Shown here one piece after another: positions 1-6,200 of a DNA stretch of 12,670 nt (position 1 is its first letter; each line of letters opens with the position of its first letter). Source of the DNA: Janthinobacterium lividum (GTDB lineage Bacteria > Pseudomonadota > Gammaproteobacteria > Steroidobacterales > Steroidobacteraceae); the NCBI GenBank assembly GCA_943327025.2, contig CALPVO020000032.1, positions 1-12,670 of the forward strand, given 5' to 3'. The notes beneath the pieces are model-generated. The model did no database searches. It saw only the letters and a program-made list of their open reading frames with translations, and was not told the origin of the DNA. The translations under genes were made by a program, and so were the position numbers.

Positions 1-521
1 AAGACGCGAGTGCTCCCCTCCGGGGTCATCCAGCCAACCCGACCGATGCCGATGGGATAGGTGTAGACCACCTGCAACTTGCCGGGCTCACGCTTCGGGA
101 ACCAAAACAACCGCATGGCGGCCAAATTGACAATCAGGCCCTCGCGCGGGGCATCCGGCAACACGAAACGGGTGGGCAGCAATACCCGCCTGCCCTCTCC
201 CGGCAACCAGGGGTCGACCCCCGGATTCGCGCGGACAATTTCCTCGTAACCCAGGTTGAAGCGCCGCGCGATATCGGGCAACGCATCTTCCTTGCCGACT
301 ACCGTCGACTGCAAAGTGCCCACCACGTCGGTTATGGCTGGATCAAACTCGAACCGGTGCGTCGGCACACCGAGCGGGTCCTCAGGCGGGGGGGGCGGCG
401 GCAACTGGACCACTACCGGCGCCGGTTCCGGGGCGCGCTGTGGCGCAGCGCACGCCGCCAGTAGCAAGACCGGGAGCACCAGCAACCGAAGGGGAGAGGC
501 AACGACAGTAGGCAGCGACAT
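1..521 (-). CDS. LysM and L,D-transpeptidase (YkuD) domain lipoprotein, 3' end off-window
   Basis: This is a partial gene: 173 N-terminal codons are visible and the 3' end lies outside the window. Residues 1-24 form a lipoprotein signal sequence with lipobox LAAC (Cys24), so the product should be lipid-anchored in the envelope. A Pro-rich linker follows (about 30-50). Residues about 75-118 look like a LysM peptidoglycan-binding domain ('IARRFNLGYEEIVRANPGV', then a Leu-Pro end). From about 129 a YkuD-like domain begins ('LIVNLAAMRLFWFP', then 'YPIGIGRVGW'). This is the arrangement of the ErfK/YbiS/YcfS L,D-transpeptidases, which attach Braun-type lipoprotein to, or cross-link, peptidoglycan. 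The catalytic SHGC-type motif lies beyond the edge, so activity cannot be confirmed. The ATG at 521 is the only start giving a complete signal peptide, but no clear Shine-Dalgarno precedes it. It lies 56 nt after a TPM-protein gene on the same strand and may be the last gene of that operon. Confidence 0.88.
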   Translation of the reverse strand, partial: MSLPTVVASPLRLLVLPVLLLAACAAPQRAPEPAPVVVQLPPPPPPEDPLGVPTHRFEFDPAITDVVGTLQSTVVGKEDALPDIARRFNLGYEEIVRANPGVDPWLPGEGRRVLLPTRFVLPDAPREGLIVNLAAMRLFWFPKREPGKLQVVYTYPIGIGRVGWMTPEGSTRV

Positions 522-577
522 AGGTCGATTATGGCCGGAAAAAGCTGCCAAAGGCACGTCCACCGCAGACAGGACGC

Positions 578-1135
578 CTAGAGCAGAACAGGACGATCCG
601 GCAATTCGTTGGCCGCTTGCGCATCGCCTGCCTCACGGGGGAACTGTCTGGCCAGCAACACAGACACCACCTCCATGCCCGCTACTGCGCCGGCGAGGTA
701 ACGACCCGTGGCAAACGCGTCCCGAATGCCGCGAGCGACCGCACTCCATTCACTGGCACTGATACGACCATTGCAACCACGATCGGCAATGATTTCGACG
801 GCACGGTCCGCAAACTGCACATACACCAGCACGCCGTTGTTGGCTGCGGTGTCCCACAGGTGGTACTGGGCGAACAATTCGAGCGCGCGTTCACGCGGCG
901 TTTGCCCGCGCCATACTGCCAGCAGGTCAAGATCCGCCTCGACGATGAAACGGACCTGCGCAGTGTGCAATTCCTCGCCAGCGCCAATCGTGGACTGCAA
1001 GTGGTCCAGCGCTCCCGGCGGCAGCGCGCGTCGCAGTTGCCAGTCAGTAACCCAAAGGTGGCGCCACAGACGCGCCCAACGGTTTGGCAAAGCCGGCGGA
1101 GCTTCCGCGGGCGGTAACGGAGAGGGATTACTCAT
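578..1135 (-). CDS. TPM-domain protein without signal peptide
   Basis: This is a 185-residue protein of the TPM_phosphatase type, related to the second TPM gene that commonly follows lemA and a ygcG-like gene in betaproteobacteria. The N-terminus is Pro-rich and has no signal peptide or membrane segment. A TPM-like domain covers roughly residues 45-165, with 'LWDTAANNGVLVYVQFADRA' followed by 'VEIIADRG', the usual strand-turn-strand core. Its molecular role is not established, although TPM proteins have been linked to phosphatase activity and photosystem repair in other organisms. The start at 1135 is set by a good Shine-Dalgarno (AAGGAG, 9 nt spacing). A longer frame upstream only reads through the glycine-rich tail of the neighbour in another frame. 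The preceding gene ends 13 nt upstream, so the two are almost certainly co-transcribed and translationally linked. A cytoplasmic location is inferred from the missing signal peptide. Confidence 0.85.
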   Translation of the reverse strand: MSNPSPLPPAEAPPALPNRWARLWRHLWVTDWQLRRALPPGALDHLQSTIGAGEELHTAQVRFIVEADLDLLAVWRGQTPRERALELFAQYHLWDTAANNGVLVYVQFADRAVEIIADRGCNGRISASEWSAVARGIRDAFATGRYLAGAVAGMEVVSVLLARQFPREAGDAQAANELPDRPVLL

Positions 1136-1144
1136 GGTCGCGCA

Positions 1145-1150
1145 CTCCTT
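1145..1150 (-). promoter_or_regulatory. Shine-Dalgarno of the second TPM gene, overlapping the upstream stop codon
   Basis: On the minus strand this reads AAGGAG, 9 nt before the ATG at 1135. It shares bases with the TAA stop (1149-1151) of the upstream TPM gene. Terminating ribosomes therefore release on top of the next initiation site, consistent with coupled translation. It fixes the start codon of the downstream gene. Confidence 0.7.
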
Positions 1151-2057
1151 ACCAACGCCCGGAGGCGCCACCGCCACCAAAGCTGCCGCCACCGCCGCCG
1201 CCAAAGCCACCACCGCCAAAGCCGCCGCCACCGAAACCACCGCTGCCGAAGCCGCCGCCGCCAAAGCCACCGCTACGCCAATGCCGGCCACCACCTGACC
1301 CGCCCATGCCGCCACCAATACCGCCCAAAAGGGCGACCAGGAAGCCGACCACGCCCGCCGCCAGACCGGCCCACAGCAAACTCGTTAGCGCCCAGCCCGC
1401 GAAACCGACCACGGTACCGGCGACGGTAGCGCCAATCGCGCGACCAAACATCGAGCGCAACACGTTGCCGGCCACCAGTGCGCCCATCAACAACAGCATC
1501 CACGGCGCACCTTCTTGGCGACGCCCCTGCGAACGCGACTTGGGCGCCGGCAAGGGCTCGCCATCAATCAGGCGTACCGTGGCCTCCACGCCCGCGGCAA
1601 TGCCACCCGGAACATCGCCGTCGCGAAAGCGCGGCACGATGATGTCGTCGGTGATGCGGTTGGCGTAGAGATCCGGGATGGCACCCTCGAGACCGCGCCC
1701 CACTTCCAGACGTACCGCGCGGTCTTTCAGGGCGACGATGAGGATGGCGCCATCATTGACGCCCTTGCGCCCCGGCAGCCATTGGCGCGCGAGACGAATG
1801 CCGTATTGCTCGATTTGTTCCGGCGCCGTGGAAGGAAGCACCAACACAGCCAGTTGCGCGCCTTTGCGCTGCTCCAGATCCTTGAGCCGCGCCGTCAACT
1901 GGGTACGGTCAGCCTCGGGCAAGACACCGGCGAGATCGACCACATAGCCCGAGAACGCAGGCAGGGGCGTCAACTCTGCCGCCGGCGCCGCGCCGGGCCA
2001 CCAAGCCAGGGCCGCGAGACAGAGCAGCGCAGATAGCCTCATCTGCAGACTGGTCAC
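1149..2057 (-). CDS. Exported TPM-domain (YgcG-like) membrane protein with Phe/Gly-rich tail
   Basis: This is a 302-residue protein. An N-terminal signal peptide ('ALLCLAALAWWPGAAPAA') is followed by a TPM domain at about residues 38-167, with the family landmarks 'VVDLAGVLPEAD', 'GVNDGAILIVALKDRAVRLE' and 'GRGLEGAIPD'. One or more hydrophobic segments follow (about 186-246), then a low-complexity tail of FGGGG-type repeats (about 263-302) ending GASGRW. This is the classic YgcG/'TPM domain' layout. The domain is predicted to face the periplasm, anchored by the downstream segments. Function in envelope maintenance is inferred only from its constant pairing with lemA. The GTG start at 2057 overlaps the lemA TGA stop (GTGA), which favours translational coupling. 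An ATG five codons downstream (2042) also gives a good signal peptide and cannot be excluded. Confidence 0.87.
   Translation of the reverse strand: MTSLQMRLSALLCLAALAWWPGAAPAAELTPLPAFSGYVVDLAGVLPEADRTQLTARLKDLEQRKGAQLAVLVLPSTAPEQIEQYGIRLARQWLPGRKGVNDGAILIVALKDRAVRLEVGRGLEGAIPDLYANRITDDIIVPRFRDGDVPGGIAAGVEATVRLIDGEPLPAPKSRSQGRRQEGAPWMLLLMGALVAGNVLRSMFGRAIGATVAGTVVGFAGWALTSLLWAGLAAGVVGFLVALLGGIGGGMGGSGGGRHWRSGGFGGGGFGSGGFGGGGFGGGGFGGGGGGSFGGGGASGRW
1155..1275 (-). repeat. 15-nt tandem coding repeat (FGGGG pentapeptides)
   Basis: The 3' end of the exported TPM gene is built from 15-nt units encoding Phe/Ser-Gly-Gly-Gly-Gly with small variations. The coding (minus) strand is extremely G-rich, so it has potential for slipped-strand length change and G-quadruplex formation. 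The final tryptophan and stop lie immediately after it. Confidence 0.75.
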
Positions 2058-2662
2058 GGCTTGGCAGCAGGGGCAGCGCCGAAGTCGACTTTCGGGGCGA
2101 CACTAATGGCCGCCTCGTTTTCCACCGTGAAACTCGGCTTTTCCTTGAGACCGAACATCATGGCGGTGAGGTTCGACGGGAAGGAACGCACGGTAGTGTT
2201 ATAGCTGCGCACGGCCTCGATGTAACCGTTGCGGGCCACCGTGATGCGGTTCTCCGTGCCTTCTAACTGCGCCTGCAGATCGCGGAAGCCCTGATCGCTC
2301 TTCAACTGCGGATAGTTTTCAGTCACCATGAGTAGGCGCCCCAAAGCACCGGATAACTCGCCCTGCGCCGCCTGAAAGGCACGCAGCTTGGCCGGGTCAT
2401 TGATGCTCGCCGCGTCGACACGGACCGCCGTTGCTTTGGCGCGCGCTTCGGTCACGCCGATGAGCACGGCTTGTTCCTGCGCGGCGAAGCCCTTCACCGT
2501 CTGCACAAGATTGGGAACGAGGTCCGCGCGGCGCTGGTATTGGTTCAGCACCTCCGCCCAGGAAGCCTTGATGGTCTCGTCCTGGCTTTGCATGGTGTTG
2601 TAGCCGCAACCGGAAAGCAGCAGGGTACCGAGCAGCGTGGCGGCGACGAAAAGCTTGCGCAT
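2054..2662 (-). CDS. lemA: LemA family lipoprotein
   Basis: This 202-residue protein begins with a lipoprotein signal sequence whose lipobox is LSGC (Cys19). The LemA domain follows, with hallmark segments 'ASWAEVLNQYQRRADLVPNL', 'VQTVKGFAAQE', 'TENYPQLKSDQGFRDLQAQL', 'ENRITVARNGYIEAVRSYN' and 'FPSNL'. LemA proteins form a long antiparallel helical bundle in or on the envelope. Their biochemical role is unknown. Length matches the family. An excellent Shine-Dalgarno (AGGAGG at 2669-2674, 6 nt spacing) fixes the start. It is the first gene of a minus-strand run in which the TPM genes follow with a 4-nt overlap and then a 13-nt gap. Some LemA homologues carry only an N-terminal membrane anchor, so lipidation here is a prediction from the lipobox. 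Confidence 0.95.
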   Translation of the reverse strand: MRKLFVAATLLGTLLLSGCGYNTMQSQDETIKASWAEVLNQYQRRADLVPNLVQTVKGFAAQEQAVLIGVTEARAKATAVRVDAASINDPAKLRAFQAAQGELSGALGRLLMVTENYPQLKSDQGFRDLQAQLEGTENRITVARNGYIEAVRSYNTTVRSFPSNLTAMMFGLKEKPSFTVENEAAISVAPKVDFGAAPAAKP

Positions 2663-2762
2663 GAAATTCCTCCTGATGGCGCGCCTGAGGGTAGCGGCAC
2701 GCCGATGGGTGCTAGTTTGCGTCCACCCACTGGGGAATCAAGGACAAAAAGCGTCTGGACAT

Positions 2763-2799
2763 AAAAAAACGCCTCGCCAGGTTGAACTGGCGAGGCGTT
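2763..2799 (-). terminator. Strong Rho-independent terminator upstream of lemA
   Basis: On the minus strand this is a perfect 13-bp stem (2787-2799 with 2768-2780, sequence AACGCCTCGCCAG) closed by a 6-nt loop. It ends in seven T residues (2769 down to 2763, the first two being part of the stem). There is no T tract in the plus orientation, so it is directional. No minus-strand protein gene lies upstream for it to serve. It therefore ends either a small RNA or an attenuated lemA leader. Confidence 0.85.
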
Positions 2800-2834
2800 G
2801 AAGAGCGGACTTATATGAAGGGAAGGAAGTCCGC
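2763..2834 (-). ncRNA. Candidate small RNA or leader RNA (3' part; 5' end unknown)
   Basis: Immediately before the terminator, the minus strand forms a second perfect hairpin. Its 8-bp stem (GCGGACTT/AAGTCCGC; 2827-2834 with 2805-2812) carries a 14-nt loop reading CCUUCCCUUCAUAU in RNA, which is pyrimidine-rich and partly complementary to Shine-Dalgarno sequences. A similar C/U-rich stretch (CCCTCTTCCTTCATCC on the minus strand) lies at about 2908-2923 and may belong to the same transcript. A hairpin with an exposed anti-Shine-Dalgarno-like loop followed by a terminator is typical of trans-acting sRNAs. A lemA leader with an attenuator is the alternative. I do not recognise an Rfam family and no promoter is clear. 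Confidence 0.45.
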
Positions 2835-3044
2835 CAGGGGATACATCGAGAGCCAAGATAACCGGAACACCACGCGGGCTTCCGTGACCTGTCGCACAAT
2901 TGCGCTGGATGAAGGAAGAGGGCCGCTAGGCACTTGAGTTGACTATGCGCTGCCGCCCCCCGTTGACGTAGGTGGACGCACCCCAACGCGGCCTGAGGAA
3001 TTCCCTGAACTGCTTGGCGGACGCAACGAGGAGAGGGACTGAAA

Positions 3045-3557
3045 ATGGGACGCTGGAAACCGCCGACGCAGCCGGGTTCTAAATACATCACGCCCGAGGG
3101 GGAAGCGCGCTTGCGCGGGGAACTCGAGCAACTTTGGCGGGTGGAGCGCCCCCAAGTCACCCAAGCCGTCAGCGAAGCTGCTGCCATGGGCGACCGCTCC
3201 GAGAATGCCGAGTACATCTACGGCAAGCGCCGGTTGCGAGAAATCGACAGCCGCGTCCGGTTCCTGCGCAAGCGTCTCGACGGCATGGTGGTGGTCGACC
3301 GTCCCCCAAGCGACCCGCAACGGGTTTTTTTCAGCGCTTGGGTGGACCTGGAAGACGAAGCAGGCGACACCCTTTGGCATCGGGTGGTCGGCCCCGATGA
3401 ATTCGACGCCGACCCGCGGTACGTGAGCATGGATGCGCCATTAGGCCGCGCCCTGCTAGGCAAACGCCTCGACGACGAGATCACCGTGGAGACGCCCGCC
3501 GGACGGCGGACGTGGGTAGTGGCTAGCGTGGCCTACGGCCCCACGCCGCCGGGGTGA
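3045..3557 (+). CDS. greB: GreB-type transcript cleavage factor
   Basis: This 170-residue protein aligns along its length with GreB. The N-terminal coiled coil (about residues 17-88) contains the diagnostic 'GDRSENAEYIYGKRRLREID'. Asp50 and Glu53 correspond to the acidic tip residues that enter the RNA polymerase secondary channel and promote cleavage of backtracked RNA. The C-terminal FKBP-like domain runs from about 93 ('VFFSAWVDLEDEAG', 'RVVGPDEF', 'ALLGKRLDDEITVETPAG'). The 'SENAEYIYGK' pattern and 'FFSAWV' favour GreB over GreA. About 12 extra residues precede the domain. The ATG at 3045 follows a purine-rich GAGGAGAGGGAC, and no earlier in-frame start is evident. It appears monocistronic and converges on the homospermidine synthase gene. 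The product acts in the cytoplasm with RNA polymerase. Confidence 0.93.
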   Translation: MGRWKPPTQPGSKYITPEGEARLRGELEQLWRVERPQVTQAVSEAAAMGDRSENAEYIYGKRRLREIDSRVRFLRKRLDGMVVVDRPPSDPQRVFFSAWVDLEDEAGDTLWHRVVGPDEFDADPRYVSMDAPLGRALLGKRLDDEITVETPAGRRTWVVASVAYGPTPPG

Positions 3558-3572
3558 AAGCGTACAGCAGGA

Positions 3573-3596
3573 AGTCCCGGGGCATTCCCCGGGACT
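3573..3596. terminator. Perfect inverted repeat between convergent genes
   Basis: A perfect 10-bp stem (AGTCCCGGGG / CCCCGGGACT) with a CATT loop lies in the 48-nt gap between the 3' ends of the greB-like and homospermidine synthase genes. Its position suggests a shared bidirectional terminator. Neither strand has a T tract on the exit side (five A's follow on the plus strand), so intrinsic termination is doubtful. It may instead protect 3' ends. Confidence 0.45.
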
Positions 3597-3605
3597 AAAA
3601 ACCCG

Positions 3606-5030
3606 TCAGACCCTGACGTTCTGGAACTGCCAGGGGCACGTGGGGTCGATGTCTTCCGGGAACAAACGGTTGCGGTCCTGCAGCGGCGTCCAGTCCGTGT
3701 AGGCACCCACCACCGGGCCGAGGTAAGGCATGGCCACCTCAAGACAACGGCGGTAATCCATCTCGTCCGGCTCCACGACGCCAGCGCTGGGGTTTTCCAT
3801 GGCCCATACCAAGCCCGCCAGCACCGATACGGTCACCTGCAGCGTCGTGGCACTGTTATAGGGCGCCAGAGCGCGCGCCTCGTCGATGGACAACTGCGAC
3901 CCGTACCAGTACGCGTTCTTCGCGTGGCCGGCGAGCAGTACGCCCAGTTCGTCGATGCCGTCGGCAATTTCGTCCCGGAGAATGCGCTTGCTCGACTGCA
4001 CCCGCCAATTCAGGCCGGCAAACTCATGCACGGACATGACCGCGCTGTCGCTCGGATGATAGGCGTAGTGCGCCGTAGGCCGATAAACCGCTTTTCCGTC
4101 CTCATGCACCGTGTAGTAATCCGCCAGCGAGATAGCCTCGCTATGGGTGATGAGGAAACCATGGAAGTGCCCGGCTTTCGGCGTCCAGGTGCGCACGCGC
4201 GTGGCAGCGCCCGGCTCCATGAGATAGATGGCCGCGCGGGTTCCGGCAGCATGCTCGCGACCATCCGATGGCAAGCGATGCTCGTGCGTACCCCAGCCAA
4301 GTTCAGCGGGCTGCGAGCCTTCGCTGATGAAACCATCGACCGACCAGGTGTTCACGAACTCATCGACCCGCTTCGGGATGGTGGGACGCTGGGTATCGCG
4401 TTCCGCCACATGAATGACCTTGACGCCGAGGGTCTGGGACAGCTTGGCCCAGCCTTCACGGGTGGTCGGTTCGGCCACGGAAACGCCCGTGTCTGCCGCG
4501 ATATCGAGCAGCGCTTTCTTCACAAAGTGCGAGACCAAACCCGGGTTGGCGCCGTGTGTGAGCACGGCCGTAGCACCGCCCGGACGCTCATTGCGCAACT
4601 GCAGGGCGCCCTCGCGCATGATGTAGTTGGTGCGGTCCGCATGCGACAAATTCGGGTCGGTATAACCACCAGCCCAGGGCTCGATGCAGGTGTCGAGATA
4701 AAGCGCACCCACCTCGCCGGCGAACCGGATGAGGTCGACAGACGAAACGTCCACGGACAGGTTCAGCAAAAAATCGCCCTGCCGCACCAACGGGCGCAGC
4801 GCTTCGCGATAGTTGTCACGCGTCAGTGGCTGCACCACGAATTTCACGCCGTACTCTGCCGCTTCGGAGCCACCGGCTTCCTCCGCCGTGACGATCGTGA
4901 TGCGGTCCGCGGTCAAGCCACCAATGTGCCGTAGGATGAGGGGCAAGACGCCCTGACCGATACTGCCGAAACCGACAAAAATGAGTCGGCCAGAAAAATG
5001 GACATGGGTGGTGTACTGCGGGTTGCTCAT
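3606..5030 (-). CDS. hss: Homospermidine synthase
   Basis: This 474-residue cytoplasmic enzyme matches bacterial homospermidine synthase (EC 2.5.1.44), which uses NAD+ as a prosthetic group to join two putrescines into sym-homospermidine and release ammonia. The N-terminal Rossmann segment is 'LIFVGFGSIGQGVLPL' (residues about 16-31). Residues I recall as substrate-site positions in the Blastochloris viridis enzyme occur at the same numbers here: Asp94, Glu117, Asn162, Glu210, Trp229, Glu237, His296 and Glu298. Length also matches that family (about 470-480), so it looks intact and functional. The frame extends further upstream, but the ATG at 5030 begins the conserved sequence ('MSNPQYTTHVHFSGRL'). 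An AAAGGA lies 13 nt before it, inside the palindrome AGGACGTCCT. It is divergent from the sulfurtransferase and speA genes. SpeA feeds the same polyamine pathway. Confidence 0.95.
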   Translation of the reverse strand: MSNPQYTTHVHFSGRLIFVGFGSIGQGVLPLILRHIGGLTADRITIVTAEEAGGSEAAEYGVKFVVQPLTRDNYREALRPLVRQGDFLLNLSVDVSSVDLIRFAGEVGALYLDTCIEPWAGGYTDPNLSHADRTNYIMREGALQLRNERPGGATAVLTHGANPGLVSHFVKKALLDIAADTGVSVAEPTTREGWAKLSQTLGVKVIHVAERDTQRPTIPKRVDEFVNTWSVDGFISEGSQPAELGWGTHEHRLPSDGREHAAGTRAAIYLMEPGAATRVRTWTPKAGHFHGFLITHSEAISLADYYTVHEDGKAVYRPTAHYAYHPSDSAVMSVHEFAGLNWRVQSSKRILRDEIADGIDELGVLLAGHAKNAYWYGSQLSIDEARALAPYNSATTLQVTVSVLAGLVWAMENPSAGVVEPDEMDYRRCLEVAMPYLGPVVGAYTDWTPLQDRNRLFPEDIDPTCPWQFQNVRV

Positions 5031-5188
5031 GATCGTTAGGACGTCCTTTGGATTTGAAAAACTAGAGAGAATCGACCACGACTGTTCACACAGTCGATCG
5101 AATAGTGTACGCCCGCCGGACCCGCTGAAAAACCCCGGCCGCACCGACCAACCTTCCACCCCTCCAATCGAACCGTCGAGGTAACCGC
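5031..5188. promoter_or_regulatory. Divergent intergenic region with palindromes
   Basis: This 158-nt region must carry promoters for hss (minus) and the sulfurtransferase gene (plus). It contains a perfect dyad at 5079-5096 (CGACTG-6 nt-CAGTCG) inside a competing outer dyad (ATCGAC at 5071-5076 with GTCGAT at 5093-5098), both possible operator half-sites. A perfect 10-bp palindrome, AGGACGTCCT (5038-5047), covers the likely hss Shine-Dalgarno. The spacing does not fit a LexA box. No promoter could be assigned with confidence. Confidence 0.4.
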
Positions 5189-6067
5189 ATGACCACCCCT
5201 GCGCTCTGGGTCAGTCCCGCTGAATTAGCGAACCACCTGCCCGGCAGCGAAGCGCCCTGGTGTCTGCTGGATACGCGCTTCGACCTTCTGGATCCGTCGG
5301 CTGGAGAACGGTCCTTTGTTGCCGGGCATGTTCCCGGCGCGCAGTACCTACATCTCGACCACGACCTCGCCCGGGAACGTAGCGCCAGCGAGGGCCGGCA
5401 CCCCCTGCCTCCCCGCGAAGTAGCCGCAGCACGGTTCGCTGCCGCTGGCGTAGATGCCCGACAAACCGTCGTGGTGATGGACGCCGGTAACGCCCTGTTT
5501 GCCGCGCGCGCTTGGTGGATGCTGCGCGAACTGGGGCACCCAGCGGTAAGCGTGCTGGCGGGAGGCTACGCCGCATGGCAAGCCGCGGGCTTACCCATCG
5601 CCACGGGTAGGCCGGCAGGCGCGGCTTCAGGCCGGTTCGTCGCCACTGAGTCGCCGTCAGGCTTCGGTACGGTGGACGCAGACCTGCTGTGGGACGAATT
5701 GCAGCGCGGCGCCTGCGCGCTGGACGCCCGCGCGGCAGACCGCTACGCGGGTCTGAACGAACCCATCGACCCGGTGGCGGGTCACATTCCCGGCGCAGGC
5801 AATCTGCCTTACGGCTCGCTGTTGCAGGCGGACGGCACCTTGCTACCGGCGCCGCTGCTGCGCGATAAAATCGAAGCGGCCTTGGCCGGAACTCGTCCCG
5901 GGAATGCCCTGCTTTACTGTGGCAGCGGCGTCACCGCCTGTGCCCTGCACTTGGCCTTCACCACTGCCAATCTGGCAGATACCAACGGCCCGCGAGTGTA
6001 TCCCGGGAGTTGGAGCGAATGGTGCCGTCAGGCGGAGCGGCCCGTAGCAAAGGGGCCCGCGCCCTGA
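5189..6067 (+). CDS. sseA: Two-domain rhodanese / 3-mercaptopyruvate-type sulfurtransferase
   Basis: This 292-residue protein has two tandem rhodanese domains. The N-terminal domain (about 5-140) has 'FVAGHVPGAQYL' and 'AWWMLRELGHPAVSVLAGGY', but its loop reads 'VVVMDAGNALFAARA' and lacks the cysteine, as expected for the non-catalytic half. The C-terminal domain (about 162-285) has 'ALDARAADRYAGLNEPIDP', 'AGHIPGAGNLPY' and the active-site loop 'YCGSGVTAC', with Cys244 the predicted persulfide carrier. A CGSGVTA loop is typical of 3-mercaptopyruvate sulfurtransferases, but thiosulfate specificity cannot be excluded. There is no signal peptide, so the product is cytoplasmic. GAGGT lies 6 nt before the ATG. 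It precedes speA by 133 nt on the same strand and could be partly co-transcribed, but there is no obvious functional tie to polyamines. Confidence 0.92.
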   Translation: MTTPALWVSPAELANHLPGSEAPWCLLDTRFDLLDPSAGERSFVAGHVPGAQYLHLDHDLARERSASEGRHPLPPREVAAARFAAAGVDARQTVVVMDAGNALFAARAWWMLRELGHPAVSVLAGGYAAWQAAGLPIATGRPAGAASGRFVATESPSGFGTVDADLLWDELQRGACALDARAADRYAGLNEPIDPVAGHIPGAGNLPYGSLLQADGTLLPAPLLRDKIEAALAGTRPGNALLYCGSGVTACALHLAFTTANLADTNGPRVYPGSWSEWCRQAERPVAKGPAP

Positions 6068-6107
6068 CCGAAGGACGCGCCCCGAATCACGGCGCCGGTC
6101 ACAGTCA

Positions 6108-6135
6108 TTTACTTGCCACGCAGTTTTGCTATCTT
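6108..6135 (+). promoter_or_regulatory. Possible sigma-70-type promoter for speA
   Basis: A TTTACT hexamer (6108-6113) and a TATCTT hexamer (6130-6135) are 16 nt apart. Each matches 4 of 6 consensus bases. Transcription would begin near 6142 and give a leader of about 60 nt containing the hairpin at 6150-6177. The match is weak and rests on inspection only. Confidence 0.3.
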
Positions 6136-6149
6136 GCGCGCAACCATTA

Positions 6150-6186
6150 CAGGCTCAGGGCATCCGCTCTGGGCCTGCTCTCTTTT
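6150..6186 (+). terminator. Terminator-like hairpin in front of speA (possible attenuator)
   Basis: CAGGCTCAG (6150-6158) pairs with CTGGGCCTG (6169-6177) through nine pairs including one G-U, and the stem could extend by two more. It is followed directly by CTCTCTTTT. The speA Shine-Dalgarno (AGGGGG, 6187-6192) starts at the next base. The hairpin either ends transcripts from the sulfurtransferase gene or, if speA is transcribed from upstream, lies inside its leader where it could attenuate. The U tract is imperfect. Confidence 0.45.
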
Positions 6187-6200
6187 AGGGGGTCTGCCAA

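Larger units (their letters stand above)
2663..3044. other. Intergenic region between divergent lemA and greB-like genes
   Basis: These 382 nt separate two divergently transcribed genes. I see no convincing protein gene. The region must hold promoters for both neighbours, but no clear -35/-10 pair is evident on either strand. It contains the strong minus-strand terminator hairpin at 2763-2799 and a second perfect hairpin at 2805-2834. The 100 nt between the terminator and lemA would form the lemA leader if its promoter lies there. Confidence 0.7.

Noticed and set aside
708..1298. Long plus-strand open frames opposite the TPM genes
   Set aside because: They are Ala/Pro/Arg-rich antisense shadows of GC-rich repetitive coding DNA with no domain and no ribosome binding site.
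1136..1318. Longer N-terminus for the second TPM gene, starting at 1318
   Set aside because: That segment is the glycine-repeat tail of the neighbour read in another frame. A strong Shine-Dalgarno at 1145-1150 supports the ATG at 1135.
2815..2937. 40-codon plus-strand open frame (MKGRKSARGYIES...) in the lemA/greB intergenic region
   Set aside because: Its start lies in the loop of the 2805-2834 hairpin, it has no clear ribosome binding site or recognisable sequence, and the minus-strand RNA element explains the region better.
3924..4934. 336-codon plus-strand open frame opposite hss
   Set aside because: It is antisense to an intact, motif-complete homospermidine synthase. Its composition is typical of a complementary-strand shadow and it has no recognisable domain.
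5079..5096. LexA (SOS) box
   Set aside because: The CTGT and ACAG half-sites are only 4 nt apart instead of 8, so it does not fit the known site.
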